From: [Clostridium] clostridioforme AGR2157
GTDB lineage: Bacteria > Bacillota > Clostridia > Lachnospirales > Lachnospiraceae
Direction: 5' to 3'
Assembly (NCBI RefSeq): GCF_000424325.1
Contig: NZ_AUJR01000013.1
Location: 1-64,000 of the forward strand
DNA: 64,000 bases
The stretch's first letter is position 1, and each line of letters opens with the position of its first letter. Position numbers and translations under genes: made by a program. The notes under the pieces were generated by a model. It did not search any database. It saw only the letters and a list, made by a program, of their open reading frames with translations, and was not told the DNA's origin. This document shows, one piece after another, positions 35,015-44,243 of this stretch.

Positions 35015-35292
35015 GATGTCCCCTCCTCATATGTTAACTTATATGACCTATTCTAACATAATATATCAAGGTTTTCCTTACTTTTTTCTTGAAAAATTGT
35101 GGGAATTTCTGTTACAATACACCGGGCCTCCCTATAATGGTAATATCTTCATTCATTTGTATACTTTAAACAAAAATAGACTGAAAAATAGATTTTTTTG
35201 CAAATATTTGTGTTCTGTCACAATGGAAAAAGAAGTAAATTATGATATAATCATTTCATAAACATTATAAAAATTTTATAGACTTTCAGGAG

Positions 35293-36123
35293 GTGAGGAT
35301 CATCAAGATAGTGACTGTCATGGACAATCTGGCAGGGGAACAAAAAGCCATGAAGGCAGAACATGGATTGTCCTTTTATGTGGAGACAGGGGATATGCGC
35401 ATCCTCTTTGACTTCGGAGCAGGCAGACACGCCCTGGAAAATGCCCTCAGGCTGGGAATCCGGCCGGAACAGGCAGACGTTGCAGTGGGAAGCCACGGGC
35501 ATTATGACCATGCCGCCGGTTACAGGGATTTTGTTGCGGCAGGCCTTGGCTGTCCCCTGGTTACAGGAAATGGGTTCTTTGAGGAAAAATATGCCAAGAA
35601 CGGCCTCAAGGCAACCTATCTGGGTACAGGATTTGACAGCCTGTTCCTGGAGGAACACGGCATCCGGCATATGGTATGTGGGTCTGTCCTTCCCATTGGC
35701 AGGGGCTGTTGGGTCATGGGCGACATCAGACGGTCCCATGACTTTGAGACAGTCCCGGAGCGTTTTGTGATACGGGACAAGGACGGATGGAAGCAGGATT
35801 ATTTTCAGGATGAGGTCTGTCTTGTGCTGGAGGACAGAGGTGAACTGGTGGTAATCGTGGGATGCAGCCATCCGGGCATCCTTAACATCCTGGATACGGT
35901 AAGGCAGCGCTTCTCCCGGCCCATACGTGCAGTGGTGGGAGGGACCCACCTGGTGGAGGCTGACCGGGAGCGCATACAGATGACCATCCAAACCATGAAG
36001 GACATGGGCATCGGACTTCTGGGCTTTAACCACTGCTCCGGGGAACTTCTCCGGAACATGATGGCTGAAAATCCGGAGATGAACACCGTGTATCTGGGCG
36101 CAGGCGACTGCCTGCTCCTCTGA
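35293..36123 (+). CDS. Metallo-beta-lactamase fold hydrolase
   Basis: 276-residue enzyme of the MBL fold, in the branch annotated as 7,8-dihydropterin-6-methyl-4-aminobenzene-phosphate synthase-like (MJ0301 type). Metal ligands: GSHGHYDHAAGY (HxHxDH), VVIVGCSHPGILN (His), VGGTHLVEAD, and a C-terminal FNHCSGELL. No signal peptide is present. The reaction is unknown. Start issue: the only strong site (GGAGG, 35289-35293) points to ATC at 35302, giving IKIVTVMDN, while the first canonical codon, the GTG used here, overlaps the site itself. It is divergent from the response regulator. Confidence 0.8.
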   Translation: MRIIKIVTVMDNLAGEQKAMKAEHGLSFYVETGDMRILFDFGAGRHALENALRLGIRPEQADVAVGSHGHYDHAAGYRDFVAAGLGCPLVTGNGFFEEKYAKNGLKATYLGTGFDSLFLEEHGIRHMVCGSVLPIGRGCWVMGDIRRSHDFETVPERFVIRDKDGWKQDYFQDEVCLVLEDRGELVVIVGCSHPGILNILDTVRQRFSRPIRAVVGGTHLVEADRERIQMTIQTMKDMGIGLLGFNHCSGELLRNMMAENPEMNTVYLGAGDCLLL

Positions 36124-36142
36124 TTTCCTTGATGTTGGATTT

Positions 36143-36210
36143 TGATTCCTTTGATATAATGATTTCTTTGATTTTATGATTCCTTTGATTTTATGATTCC
36201 TTTGATTACA
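36143..36210. repeat. 17-bp tandem repeat, four units
   Basis: Units start at 36143, 36160, 36177 and 36194 with consensus TGATTCCTTTGATTTTA; most differ at one to four bases. A further diverged unit may precede at about 36121. The tract fills most of the gap between the MBL gene and the CdaR regulator. Confidence 0.88.
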
Positions 36211-36241
36211 TCAGGGATGCATCTCCTGGCAGGAGGAGGGT

Positions 36242-37390
36242 ATGCTAGAATTTTCCAGTATGGCACAGGATTTTGTGGAAGCCACATCCTCCCTGGTGGG
36301 AGGACGCACCATCAACATCATGGACCGGGAAGGGACCATTATCGCCTCCACGGAAAAGGAGCGTATCGGCACCTTCCACCAGGGCGCGGCCGAGGTCATT
36401 GCCACGGGAAAGCCGGTCCTTATTGAGACAGGGGACCTACCCCGGTATCCCGGCGCAAAGGAGGGCTACAACATGCCCATCTTTCTGAGGGATGAACTGA
36501 TTGGGGTGGTGGGCATCTTTGGATGTGAGGAGCAGATGTTAAACGTAGCCAACCTTCTGAAGGTCTATGTAACCCATCATTTTGCCCAGCAGGCCATGAC
36601 ACAAAAGCAGAACGTGGAGTCCGAGGTCAGAAACCGCCTTCTGAGCCTTCTGCTTCTGGGGGACACCGGGCAGATGGAAACCATTTACCAGCTGTCCGCC
36701 CTGATTCCGATCCAGCTGGCCTTTCCCGTAAAGGTCATTATGATACGGGCAGGCAAAGGCAAAAATACCAGGGAGCAGATGAACCACTACACCCAGCTCT
36801 TCCAGAACATGATGTGGCAGGGTACCCTGGACCGCTCCAGGGATGTGTTCGGCATCCAGAACAACGACTGCATCATTATTCACAGTGTTCCCAGGCAAGG
36901 GAAGGCGGACGAGGCCCTGGACAAAATCATAGCCCAGGTAGTCCGGGAGGAGGGACTCTGTATTGCTGTCAGCGGCGCCTGCGTACGGCTGGAGGACATT
37001 CCCGGCGGTATGAAGGAATCCAACACCCTGATTTCCATGGAGGGCGGACCGGTCCGTAATCTGGAGGACAGCCAGGTCAAAATTCAGTATCTGCTTTACA
37101 AGTCCCTGATTCACGGCGGTACAAAGTATGCAGAAATGCTGTACCGGAAGCTGACAGCCAGCCAGGATGCCAGGCAGGCCGAGGTCCTTCTGGTGACTGC
37201 CAGGGTATATTACCAGGAGAACGGCAGCGTGCAGAAGGCCTCCGAGCGGCTTCATCTTCACAAGAACACCCTTCTTTACAGGATGAAACGGCTGTTCCAG
37301 CTGCTGGACCTGGAAAATGAGACTCCCTTTACCAGGGAATTCCTGGTTCGTCTGATTTTCATGTATCATCCGGTAGATGATATCACTTAA
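36242..37390 (+). CDS. CdaR family sugar-diacid regulator
   Basis: 382-residue transcription activator. The N-terminal sugar-diacid recognition domain (about 1-135) includes GGRTINIMDREGTIIASTE, ERIGTFHQGAAEVI and YNMPIFLRDELIGVVGIFG. The C-terminal PucR-type HTH (about 320-380) reads ASERLHLHKNTLLYRMKRLF. CdaR proteins sense glucarate, galactarate or glycerate. It precedes the GntP-type permease by 22 bases, a standard pairing, and probably activates it. The tandem repeat just upstream may influence its expression. Confidence 0.9.
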   Translation: MLEFSSMAQDFVEATSSLVGGRTINIMDREGTIIASTEKERIGTFHQGAAEVIATGKPVLIETGDLPRYPGAKEGYNMPIFLRDELIGVVGIFGCEEQMLNVANLLKVYVTHHFAQQAMTQKQNVESEVRNRLLSLLLLGDTGQMETIYQLSALIPIQLAFPVKVIMIRAGKGKNTREQMNHYTQLFQNMMWQGTLDRSRDVFGIQNNDCIIIHSVPRQGKADEALDKIIAQVVREEGLCIAVSGACVRLEDIPGGMKESNTLISMEGGPVRNLEDSQVKIQYLLYKSLIHGGTKYAEMLYRKLTASQDARQAEVLLVTARVYYQENGSVQKASERLHLHKNTLLYRMKRLFQLLDLENETPFTREFLVRLIFMYHPVDDIT

Positions 37391-37412
37391 ACATATTTGA
37401 GGAGGTTTTAGA

Positions 37413-38765
37413 ATGTCAGGTTTATTTATATTTTTAGTCATATTTCTGGCCGTAGTATGTATGGTATTGGCCATATCCAAATTTAACCAGCACCCGTTTA
37501 TCGTACTTACGGTCATAGCCATTGCAGTGGGACTGGTGTGCGGTATTCCCACGGAGGAAGTCATCAACACAGTAAAAAGCGGCTTCGGAAACATACTTGC
37601 CAGCATAGGTATCGTAATCCTGGCAGGAACCATTATTGGGACCATTCTTGAAAAGACAGGCGCTGCCCTGACCATGGCCAACACCATCCTCAAGCTGGTC
37701 GGAAAGAAAAACAGCGTTCTGACCATGGCCCTCACCGGTTATGTGACAGGCATCCCTGTATTCTGCGATTCCGGCTTCGTCATCTTAAGCCCTATCTCCA
37801 GAGCCCTGGCCAGCCAGAGCAATGTATCCCTGGCCGTCATGGCTACCGCCCTGTCCGGCGGCTTATATGCAACCCACTGTCTGGTTCCGCCTACCCCTGG
37901 CCCAATTGCCATGGCAGGTACCCTGGAAGCTGACCTGGGACTGACCATACTGGTGGGCCTTCTGGTATCCATACCAGCCACCTTATCAGCGCTGTTCTAT
38001 GCCAAAAAGGTATCCAGCAAAATTGATATTCCTGCCAACCCTGAGTACACGGTGGATGAGCTGCTTGAGAAATACGGCAAACTGCCCGGCGCCCTTCACA
38101 GCTTCTCACCCATCCTGCTTCCCATCGTACTGATTGCACTTAAATCCGTAGGCGACTTCCCCAGTGCTCCTTTTGGAGACGGCGCTGTAAAGATGCTTTT
38201 CTCCTTCATCGGAAACCCTGTCATTGCCCTGATTTTAGGCGTGTTCCTGGCCATGACCCTGGTTCCGGCCGCTGAGAAGAAAAATACCTTGTCCTGGATT
38301 ACAGAAGGTGTCACCAACTCCGCAGGTATCCTGGCCATCACCGGCGCAGGCGGCGCATTTGGAGCCATCCTTCAGAAACTGCCTATCGCTGACGCGCTGA
38401 GCGCATCCCTTCTGGGCCTTGGAGTGGGCGTATTCCTTCCATTCATCATTGCAGCCCTGTTAAAGACAGCTATGGGCGCTTCCACCGTGGCCATGATTAC
38501 CACCTCCGCTATGATTGCGCCTCTGATGCCTGCCCTGGGATTCACCACCCCGCTGGCAAAGGTGCTTGTCATCATGGCCATTGGCGCCGGCTCCATGACC
38601 GTGTCCCATGCCAATGACTCCTACTTCTGGGTGGTATCCCAGTTCTCTGACATGGAGACAAAGGATGCCTATAAGTGCCAGACCGGTATGACCGGGGTTA
38701 TGGGTATTGTGACCATTATCATTGTGTTTATACTTTCACTGGTGTTCTGTGGTGTCCATAGCTAA
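37413..38765 (+). CDS. GntP family gluconate/glycerate permease
   Basis: 450-residue transporter with about 12 membrane helices. GntP signatures include FNQHPFIVLTVIAIAVGLVC, GTIIGTILEKTGAALTMA, GIPVFCDSGFVILSPI, CLVPPTPGPIAMAG and the late ANDSYFWVVSQF. It imports gluconate, glycerate or related acids with protons. Together with the CdaR regulator it forms a two-gene unit; the expected glycerate kinase does not follow in this window, so the exact substrate is open. The ATG follows GAGGAGG. Confidence 0.94.
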   Translation: MSGLFIFLVIFLAVVCMVLAISKFNQHPFIVLTVIAIAVGLVCGIPTEEVINTVKSGFGNILASIGIVILAGTIIGTILEKTGAALTMANTILKLVGKKNSVLTMALTGYVTGIPVFCDSGFVILSPISRALASQSNVSLAVMATALSGGLYATHCLVPPTPGPIAMAGTLEADLGLTILVGLLVSIPATLSALFYAKKVSSKIDIPANPEYTVDELLEKYGKLPGALHSFSPILLPIVLIALKSVGDFPSAPFGDGAVKMLFSFIGNPVIALILGVFLAMTLVPAAEKKNTLSWITEGVTNSAGILAITGAGGAFGAILQKLPIADALSASLLGLGVGVFLPFIIAALLKTAMGASTVAMITTSAMIAPLMPALGFTTPLAKVLVIMAIGAGSMTVSHANDSYFWVVSQFSDMETKDAYKCQTGMTGVMGIVTIIIVFILSLVFCGVHS

Positions 38766-38972
38766 TGTCTGCAGAACAAACACTATTTTCCGGTTCCGGT
38801 AGATCCTATCTGCCAGGATGCGGCTTGGGCAGCGCCCTTCCCGTTCCCGGAAGCCATCGCCTGGAGGTTTCTGGCTTCATCGCAGCCATCAAAGGCCCCG
38901 TACAATAGGCCGGACAAAGGGCCGGCTGGCGCTGACAATACGATCAGGAATCCTTAATAGCAAAATGCGTCC

Positions 38973-39640
38973 TTAAGAACGATGATATAACTCTATAGAC
39001 TGATCAAATGCATTTTTCTCATAACACATTTTCTCCTGTCCCCGGCCTACAGCACCGCATATTCTTGCATCCATTTTAGGAACGGAATAGCGGTCGAACC
39101 ATCCTTCCAGCTCTGTCTTAAGGATCCTGATCTGCTCTTCAAATTCTGGATTTCCGAAGAGGTTGGTTTCCTCATCCGGGTCCTTTGACAGGTCATAAAA
39201 CTCGCAGGGACTGTCTCCGTAACGGTGGATATATTTTAAACTTCCCTTTTTTATCATACGGGTCTTGCTGTATTCGTCAAATACAACAAACCGGTCTTCA
39301 TATTTTTCCGTTGGATGATTGATCTGCTCCAACAGGCTTTTTCCCGGCTGCAGCGGCTCCAGCTCATATTTGCATCCTGCCAGTGACAGGATAGTAGGGA
39401 AAATATCATACTGTCCGGCCATAGCAGAACAGGTGGATCCAGGTGCTTCGTATTCGGGAACTTTAATAATAAATTGAACTTTTACGGATGAATCATACAT
39501 ATTTGGCGGATAGGTACCGTTTCCTTTTCCCCAGATTCCGTGCTGCCCCAGGTTCATACCGTTATCGGAAGTAAAGATGATCACTGTATCCTCTTCCAGC
39601 CCATGGACACTTAAATAAAATGGGGCCCCTTCTCCTGAAA
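38973..39640 (-). pseudogene. C-terminal remnant of a sulfatase
   Basis: About 220 residues matching the second half of a type I sulfatase: DTVIIFTSDNGMNLGQHGIW (metal-binding DNG..H), MAGQYDIFPTILSLAGC, KYIHRYGDSPCEFYDLSKDP and DEETNLF. The N-terminal half with the formylglycine site CxPxR is missing. The break lies near 39640, where transposase sequence begins on the other strand. It is transcribed away from the intact sulfatase operon downstream. It cannot be catalytic. Confidence 0.85.
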
Positions 39641-40375
39641 GCCGGTCCAGATGAAATCCTGGAGATGGAAGAACCGGCAAAGGAAAAGAAAATCTGTGAA
39701 TACCTTTATCTTGAGGCAGATGAGGACCATATCCACCGACAGAAAGATGGAAAGGAGCAGGGATGTTTTATCGGCAAGCTGGTCTATCTCTTTGAAGGAA
39801 AAGAAGAAATCTGTAATGGCAGGAGAAAGCTGGTGTCGCCTTTTTACTTTGGAGGGCTTTATACAGGTTCCGATATGTAGGTAAGAGTAAACTTGTGGCA
39901 GACCGGTTTCACCTGATGAAATATATCAACCGAATTGCACGGTATACATTAGATGAGTAACCATTACAAAGGGAAGGCAGGGAACTGGGAGTATATTCAA
40001 AGGGCGTTCCATGATAAGCATGTGTTAGGGTGCAGCGCAGAAGGGCATGTGAGCAGTGTTTTTTCAGAGAGGATGAGCTCACGACCGATGGGATGGAGTG
40101 AGACGGGCTCAGACAGGATGTGCAGGCTGAGATGTTTTATCCGGAACTATGGAAGGGAAAAAGTAATCGACTTGGTAAATTACCGTAGAGAACTGGAGAT
40201 GGCGAGCGCTGTGTCAACAGGGACAGATGGGGTGATTGAAGAGTCGCAGCGGAAACGGTATACAGAGAAGCAAAGGGAGGTCCAACGGTATGCGGAGGCT
40301 CTGCATGGAACGCTATCAGGGACTTCCACAGTACGGAAGATCCTTGCCATTCGGGAACAGATTGGGAATATATAA
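39640..40375 (+). mobile_element. Degenerate ISLre2-type transposase
   Basis: A first frame (to 39880) holds EYLYLEADEDHIHRQKDGKE and FIGKLVYLFEGKEE, typical of the ISLre2/UPF0236 transposase core, and stops at GLYTGSDM. A second short stretch, ADRFHLMKYINRIARYTLDE, follows after a deletion. A third frame (39953-40375) carries the C-terminal part (VLGCSAEGHVSSVFSERMSS, RPMGWSETG). The element is therefore interrupted by deletion, stops and frameshift. Terminal inverted repeats were not found. It abuts the broken sulfatase and may have caused that loss. Confidence 0.8.
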
Positions 40376-40622
40376 TCTTGCCAAAAAGAAAAGCCAGTTG
40401 TATGATTGAGAAAACAAGTCTAAAGTTATATCTTCTTAGGAGCAGTCTTTTTCATGTCAACTGACAATTCATTTACTTCATCCTTTCAGGAACGTATCGT
40501 TGACGTTTCCTTGATTAATAAGATATAATAAAAAAATACAGCAGACGGAGAGAAGAGAGTCTGTCCGAATGCAGATAGGACACAAAGAGGATACAAACTC
40601 TGACGGTGAGGAATATGGAAAT

Positions 40623-42479
40623 ATGAGGAAGAGGAAAAATCATTCGATTAAGTTACAACGCAAAATTCTTATTACTAATATGTTTTTGTTTGTTATCCCT
40701 TGTCTGCTCCTTTCTGTCAGTATCGTATCATTTATTAATACAGAGGGAAACAGAAGGCTGAATCAGTCAAAAATGGTGGTTTTAAATCAGATTAACAGTA
40801 ATCTGGAAAATTATCTGTACAATGGTATTGCATATTCAGAGAGTTTTTACAGCGACTTTGAGATGAACAGGCTTATCTCAACCATCAGTTTTGGCAATGA
40901 ATATGAAAAAATACAGACGAAACAGAAAGTCCGGGATTATTTACGCGAGAATAGGCGTCTTTATGCCAACGGAAGGTATAATCTGGAAATTATAGGGGAA
41001 AATGACTGCAATTATTCGACGGAAGAAGACGGGGGACAGGTGACGGTTGAATTTCCGAATCTTGAAAAGCTGAAGAAGGAAGCATGGTATGGCGTCCTGA
41101 AAGAGAAAAATAGTGTATGCTATATCCCTACATATGAAAGCAAAGAGTTTACAAAATTTGACGATTCCAGTGCATTCAGAATTGCAAGGTTAATGAGGAA
41201 TTTCAATAGCGGAAGAATTATTGGGATGATGGACGTAAGCGTACCCTATGAAACGCTGGAAGAACTGCTTGGCGAAGGAGTGGAAAATGATAAACAGGAT
41301 GTATTTATAATGAATACAGATGGCCGGATTATCGGAAGCACAAACAGAGAATTGGTTGGGAAAAAGATTATAAATGAAAGTTATCTGTCCAAGCTGAAGG
41401 GATACGACCATGGATACTTTCAGAGTACCAGTAATTCACTTCCCTCTCAGGTGTATTATGTCACAAATCCTTCTACAGGCTGGCGGGTCGTGATGTACGA
41501 GGAACGGCAGAATCTGGTATGGAGTCAGAATAAAGGATATGTCTGCATCATAGCTGCGACCGTAATTGAAACGTTGCTTGCGATATTCATGTCGGTGTAT
41601 AATTCCAGATATATCAGCCGTCCGGTTAAAAAACTGAAACAGGATATGCGGATGGTCTATAAAGGGGATTTGAGTGTGCGTACGGAACTTTCGGACATAG
41701 ACGAATTCAAGGAACTGAGTTTTCAGTTTAACGAAATGATTGATAAGATTGAAGAGCTTATAGCGCAGTTAAAAGCAAAAGATGAAGAGAAGCGGGTGCT
41801 TGAATTACAGGCGTTACAGGCTCAGATTAATCCTCATTTTCTGTATAATACTCTGGCATCTATCCGGTTTCTGTTGGAAATGGGGATGGAAGAAAAAGCC
41901 GGAGAATCCCTGTTGGCACTTGGAAAACTTCTGCGGAGGACTTTTTCAGACTATCGTGAGCTGATAACAGTCCGTGAGGAAATGCAGAATCTGGAGAACT
42001 ATTTGATTCTTATGAGTAACCGTTATCAGGATACTTTTGAATGGGAAATTCAGGTATCCGATGATGCAAGGGAATGCAGGATTCCAAGGATTTCCGTTCA
42101 GCCGCTGGTGGAAAATTCTATTTCTCACGGATTCAGCGGCAAGGAGGATATGGGACATATTACAGTCAATGCTTATGCAGAAAACGGGGAACTGTTTATT
42201 ACGGTGACAGATAATGGGGTTGGTGGTAATGCGGAAGAAATCCGTAAGCTGCTTATGGATTCCCTGGAAATCACACGGAAAGACCAAGTCAGCGGGATTG
42301 GCGTGAAAAATGTGCAGGAACGTCTGCAGCTCATTTTTGGCAAAGAATATGGAATGGCAGTTGAGAATGTACAGGATGGAGGAATATGTGTAACGATGCG
42401 TATACCGGTGCTTGACAAGGGAGAAGCCGGAGAGGAAATAGTAGCAGGAGAGCGGTATGGTAAAGATATTAATTATTGA
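40623..42479 (+). CDS. YesM-type sensor histidine kinase
   Basis: 618-residue membrane sensor. The first helix (about 17-37) and a second (about 300-325) enclose a large extracytoplasmic region. HAMP follows (about 325-380), then the His_kinase domain LQAQINPHFLYNTLASIRF (phospho-His) and the ATPase lobe (VQPLVENSISHGFSG, ITVTDNGVGG, GIGVKNVQERLQLIFG). This class senses extracellular sugars with a YesN partner. Start at 40623 (GAGG upstream) rather than an in-frame ATG 18 codons earlier is a judgement. The response regulator gene overlaps its end by 23 bases. Confidence 0.92.
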   Translation: MRKRKNHSIKLQRKILITNMFLFVIPCLLLSVSIVSFINTEGNRRLNQSKMVVLNQINSNLENYLYNGIAYSESFYSDFEMNRLISTISFGNEYEKIQTKQKVRDYLRENRRLYANGRYNLEIIGENDCNYSTEEDGGQVTVEFPNLEKLKKEAWYGVLKEKNSVCYIPTYESKEFTKFDDSSAFRIARLMRNFNSGRIIGMMDVSVPYETLEELLGEGVENDKQDVFIMNTDGRIIGSTNRELVGKKIINESYLSKLKGYDHGYFQSTSNSLPSQVYYVTNPSTGWRVVMYEERQNLVWSQNKGYVCIIAATVIETLLAIFMSVYNSRYISRPVKKLKQDMRMVYKGDLSVRTELSDIDEFKELSFQFNEMIDKIEELIAQLKAKDEEKRVLELQALQAQINPHFLYNTLASIRFLLEMGMEEKAGESLLALGKLLRRTFSDYRELITVREEMQNLENYLILMSNRYQDTFEWEIQVSDDARECRIPRISVQPLVENSISHGFSGKEDMGHITVNAYAENGELFITVTDNGVGGNAEEIRKLLMDSLEITRKDQVSGIGVKNVQERLQLIFGKEYGMAVENVQDGGICVTMRIPVLDKGEAGEEIVAGERYGKDINY

Positions 42480-44010
42480 TGATGAAAGTATAACCAGACA
42501 ATGGATTAAGAAAAAAGTAGAAGATATCAGTGCTGATTATTCTGTAGTAGGAGTATTTTCTAATGGGCGTCAGGCATTTGAATACTGCAAAAAGGAAAGT
42601 GTGGATGTTATCTTCACGGATATCCGTATGTCCACGATGGATGGTATGGAGTTCCTTAAAAATATTCTGCGATTGGATATGCATCCATATAAAGTCATTT
42701 TGAGCGCATATGATGAATTCCAATATGCCAGAGAGGCAATTAAGCTTGGGGTTCACGAGTTCCTACTAAAACCGGAGATTACCCAGAGCGAATTGAAGAG
42801 AATCCTGAAAGATGCCCAAAGTTACCTTGCCACAGAAGGCAGTGACAGCGCCCAGGGCGTCTTCCAATCAGAAAAGCAGCAGGAAATACTCAGAAGCCTT
42901 ATGGATAAAAACGCTGTCATGACAGAAGAGGAAATCTCAGGCCTGCTGCTGAGTAATAAGATTATGCTTGAAGCGAAGAATCTGACTGCAATGAGTATTT
43001 ATTTTGAAACCGGAAAGAATATTGAAAAATCGAAAGACTTATTTGAAATTTTTTTTGAGGAAAAACATATATGCTGGTATTTTTACCAGAGCGATTCTCA
43101 GGAATTTATGATTCTTTATAATCACCGGAATGAATGGACCCGGCGTAATCTGGCGGAGGAGTTATTTCATATCCTACAGGTCCATTTGGGCATGAAATTG
43201 TACATCGGAATAAGTGTCAGGAAGGATGGGTTGTCCAAGCTTAACTCGCTGTGCCGTCAGGCATCGCTTGCAAAAGATAACAGGCGCTTTTTTGACATAC
43301 CGGGGTGTCAGTTGTATGATGAAATGCGGGTGAATAAGGAGGATAATGAAGAGGAACTGTATTTTAGCGATGCAATTAAAGAGTTATCAGAGCTTCTGGA
43401 TAAAGAAAAATGCAGTGAGGCAGAAGAAAAGTCAGGTGAATTACTGGAACAGATTGGACACGCCGATTTTCTGCCCCCGACTTATGTGAAGGCACTGTGC
43501 AATGAACTGCTCACAGTATTTATGCACAGACTCTGGCGTCAGGAGTTGGAGGAAGAAGAAAAGAAAGCAATTGGGAGCATTGAATTGCTTCTGGGAGAAA
43601 ATATACATACATTTTATGAATTAAACCAGAGGATGCAGAAGGCAAGAAAATACCTGTGCGATGTTTTTCAGAAAAAGTGTGTAGGGAATCGGTACTCTTC
43701 CCAGATACGGGATGTGGTAAATTATATTGAGCATCATTATCAGGAAAGGATTGTTATGGAGGATATTGCGAATTCGGTTCACTTAAGCAGGACATATCTT
43801 TCTGTGCTGTTTAAAAAAGAGACGGGCGAAAGGTTCAGCGATTATCTTCAGAGAATCCGGCTGGAGAATTCCTGCCGCTTATTGAGAACAACGAAACTTC
43901 AGATTAATGAAATAGCGGAACGGACTGGCTTTTTTGATGCTGCTCATTTTAGCAGGGTATTCAAAGAACGCTATGAGATGTCACCCTTGGAATATAGAAA
44001 GCTTGAATGA
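42457..44010 (+). CDS. YesN-type response regulator, AraC family
   Basis: 517-residue regulator. The receiver domain (1-125) has KILIIDDESI, VDVIFTDIRMSTMDG (phospho-Asp) and YKVILSAYDEF. A long middle segment (130-400) is poorly conserved. Two AraC helix-turn-helix motifs follow at the C-terminus (about 420-515; IVMEDIANSVHLSRTYLSVL and INEIAERTGFFDAAHFSRVF). It pairs with the YesM kinase and probably activates the ABC/sulfatase genes that follow at once. Confidence 0.93.
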   Translation: MVKILIIDDESITRQWIKKKVEDISADYSVVGVFSNGRQAFEYCKKESVDVIFTDIRMSTMDGMEFLKNILRLDMHPYKVILSAYDEFQYAREAIKLGVHEFLLKPEITQSELKRILKDAQSYLATEGSDSAQGVFQSEKQQEILRSLMDKNAVMTEEEISGLLLSNKIMLEAKNLTAMSIYFETGKNIEKSKDLFEIFFEEKHICWYFYQSDSQEFMILYNHRNEWTRRNLAEELFHILQVHLGMKLYIGISVRKDGLSKLNSLCRQASLAKDNRRFFDIPGCQLYDEMRVNKEDNEEELYFSDAIKELSELLDKEKCSEAEEKSGELLEQIGHADFLPPTYVKALCNELLTVFMHRLWRQELEEEEKKAIGSIELLLGENIHTFYELNQRMQKARKYLCDVFQKKCVGNRYSSQIRDVVNYIEHHYQERIVMEDIANSVHLSRTYLSVLFKKETGERFSDYLQRIRLENSCRLLRTTKLQINEIAERTGFFDAAHFSRVFKERYEMSPLEYRKLE

Positions 44011-44243
44011 TTTCGGGAAAGTGGATTGGAGATATTCCAAAGTATTATCAGAAAGAGGGCTGGAAGTTAAAAATTGTGCAAAATAAGCATGAAAATATAC
44101 AAATTATTAAAAAGACCAGTATAGATAAAATAAAAATAATGGAAAATGAAAATGGTGTGCAAAGATATATGAATCTGAAACATGGTATCAGCACTCCATT
44201 TTTTTTATTATATTTTTATCATTACGGTGAAGGAGGTTTTTTT

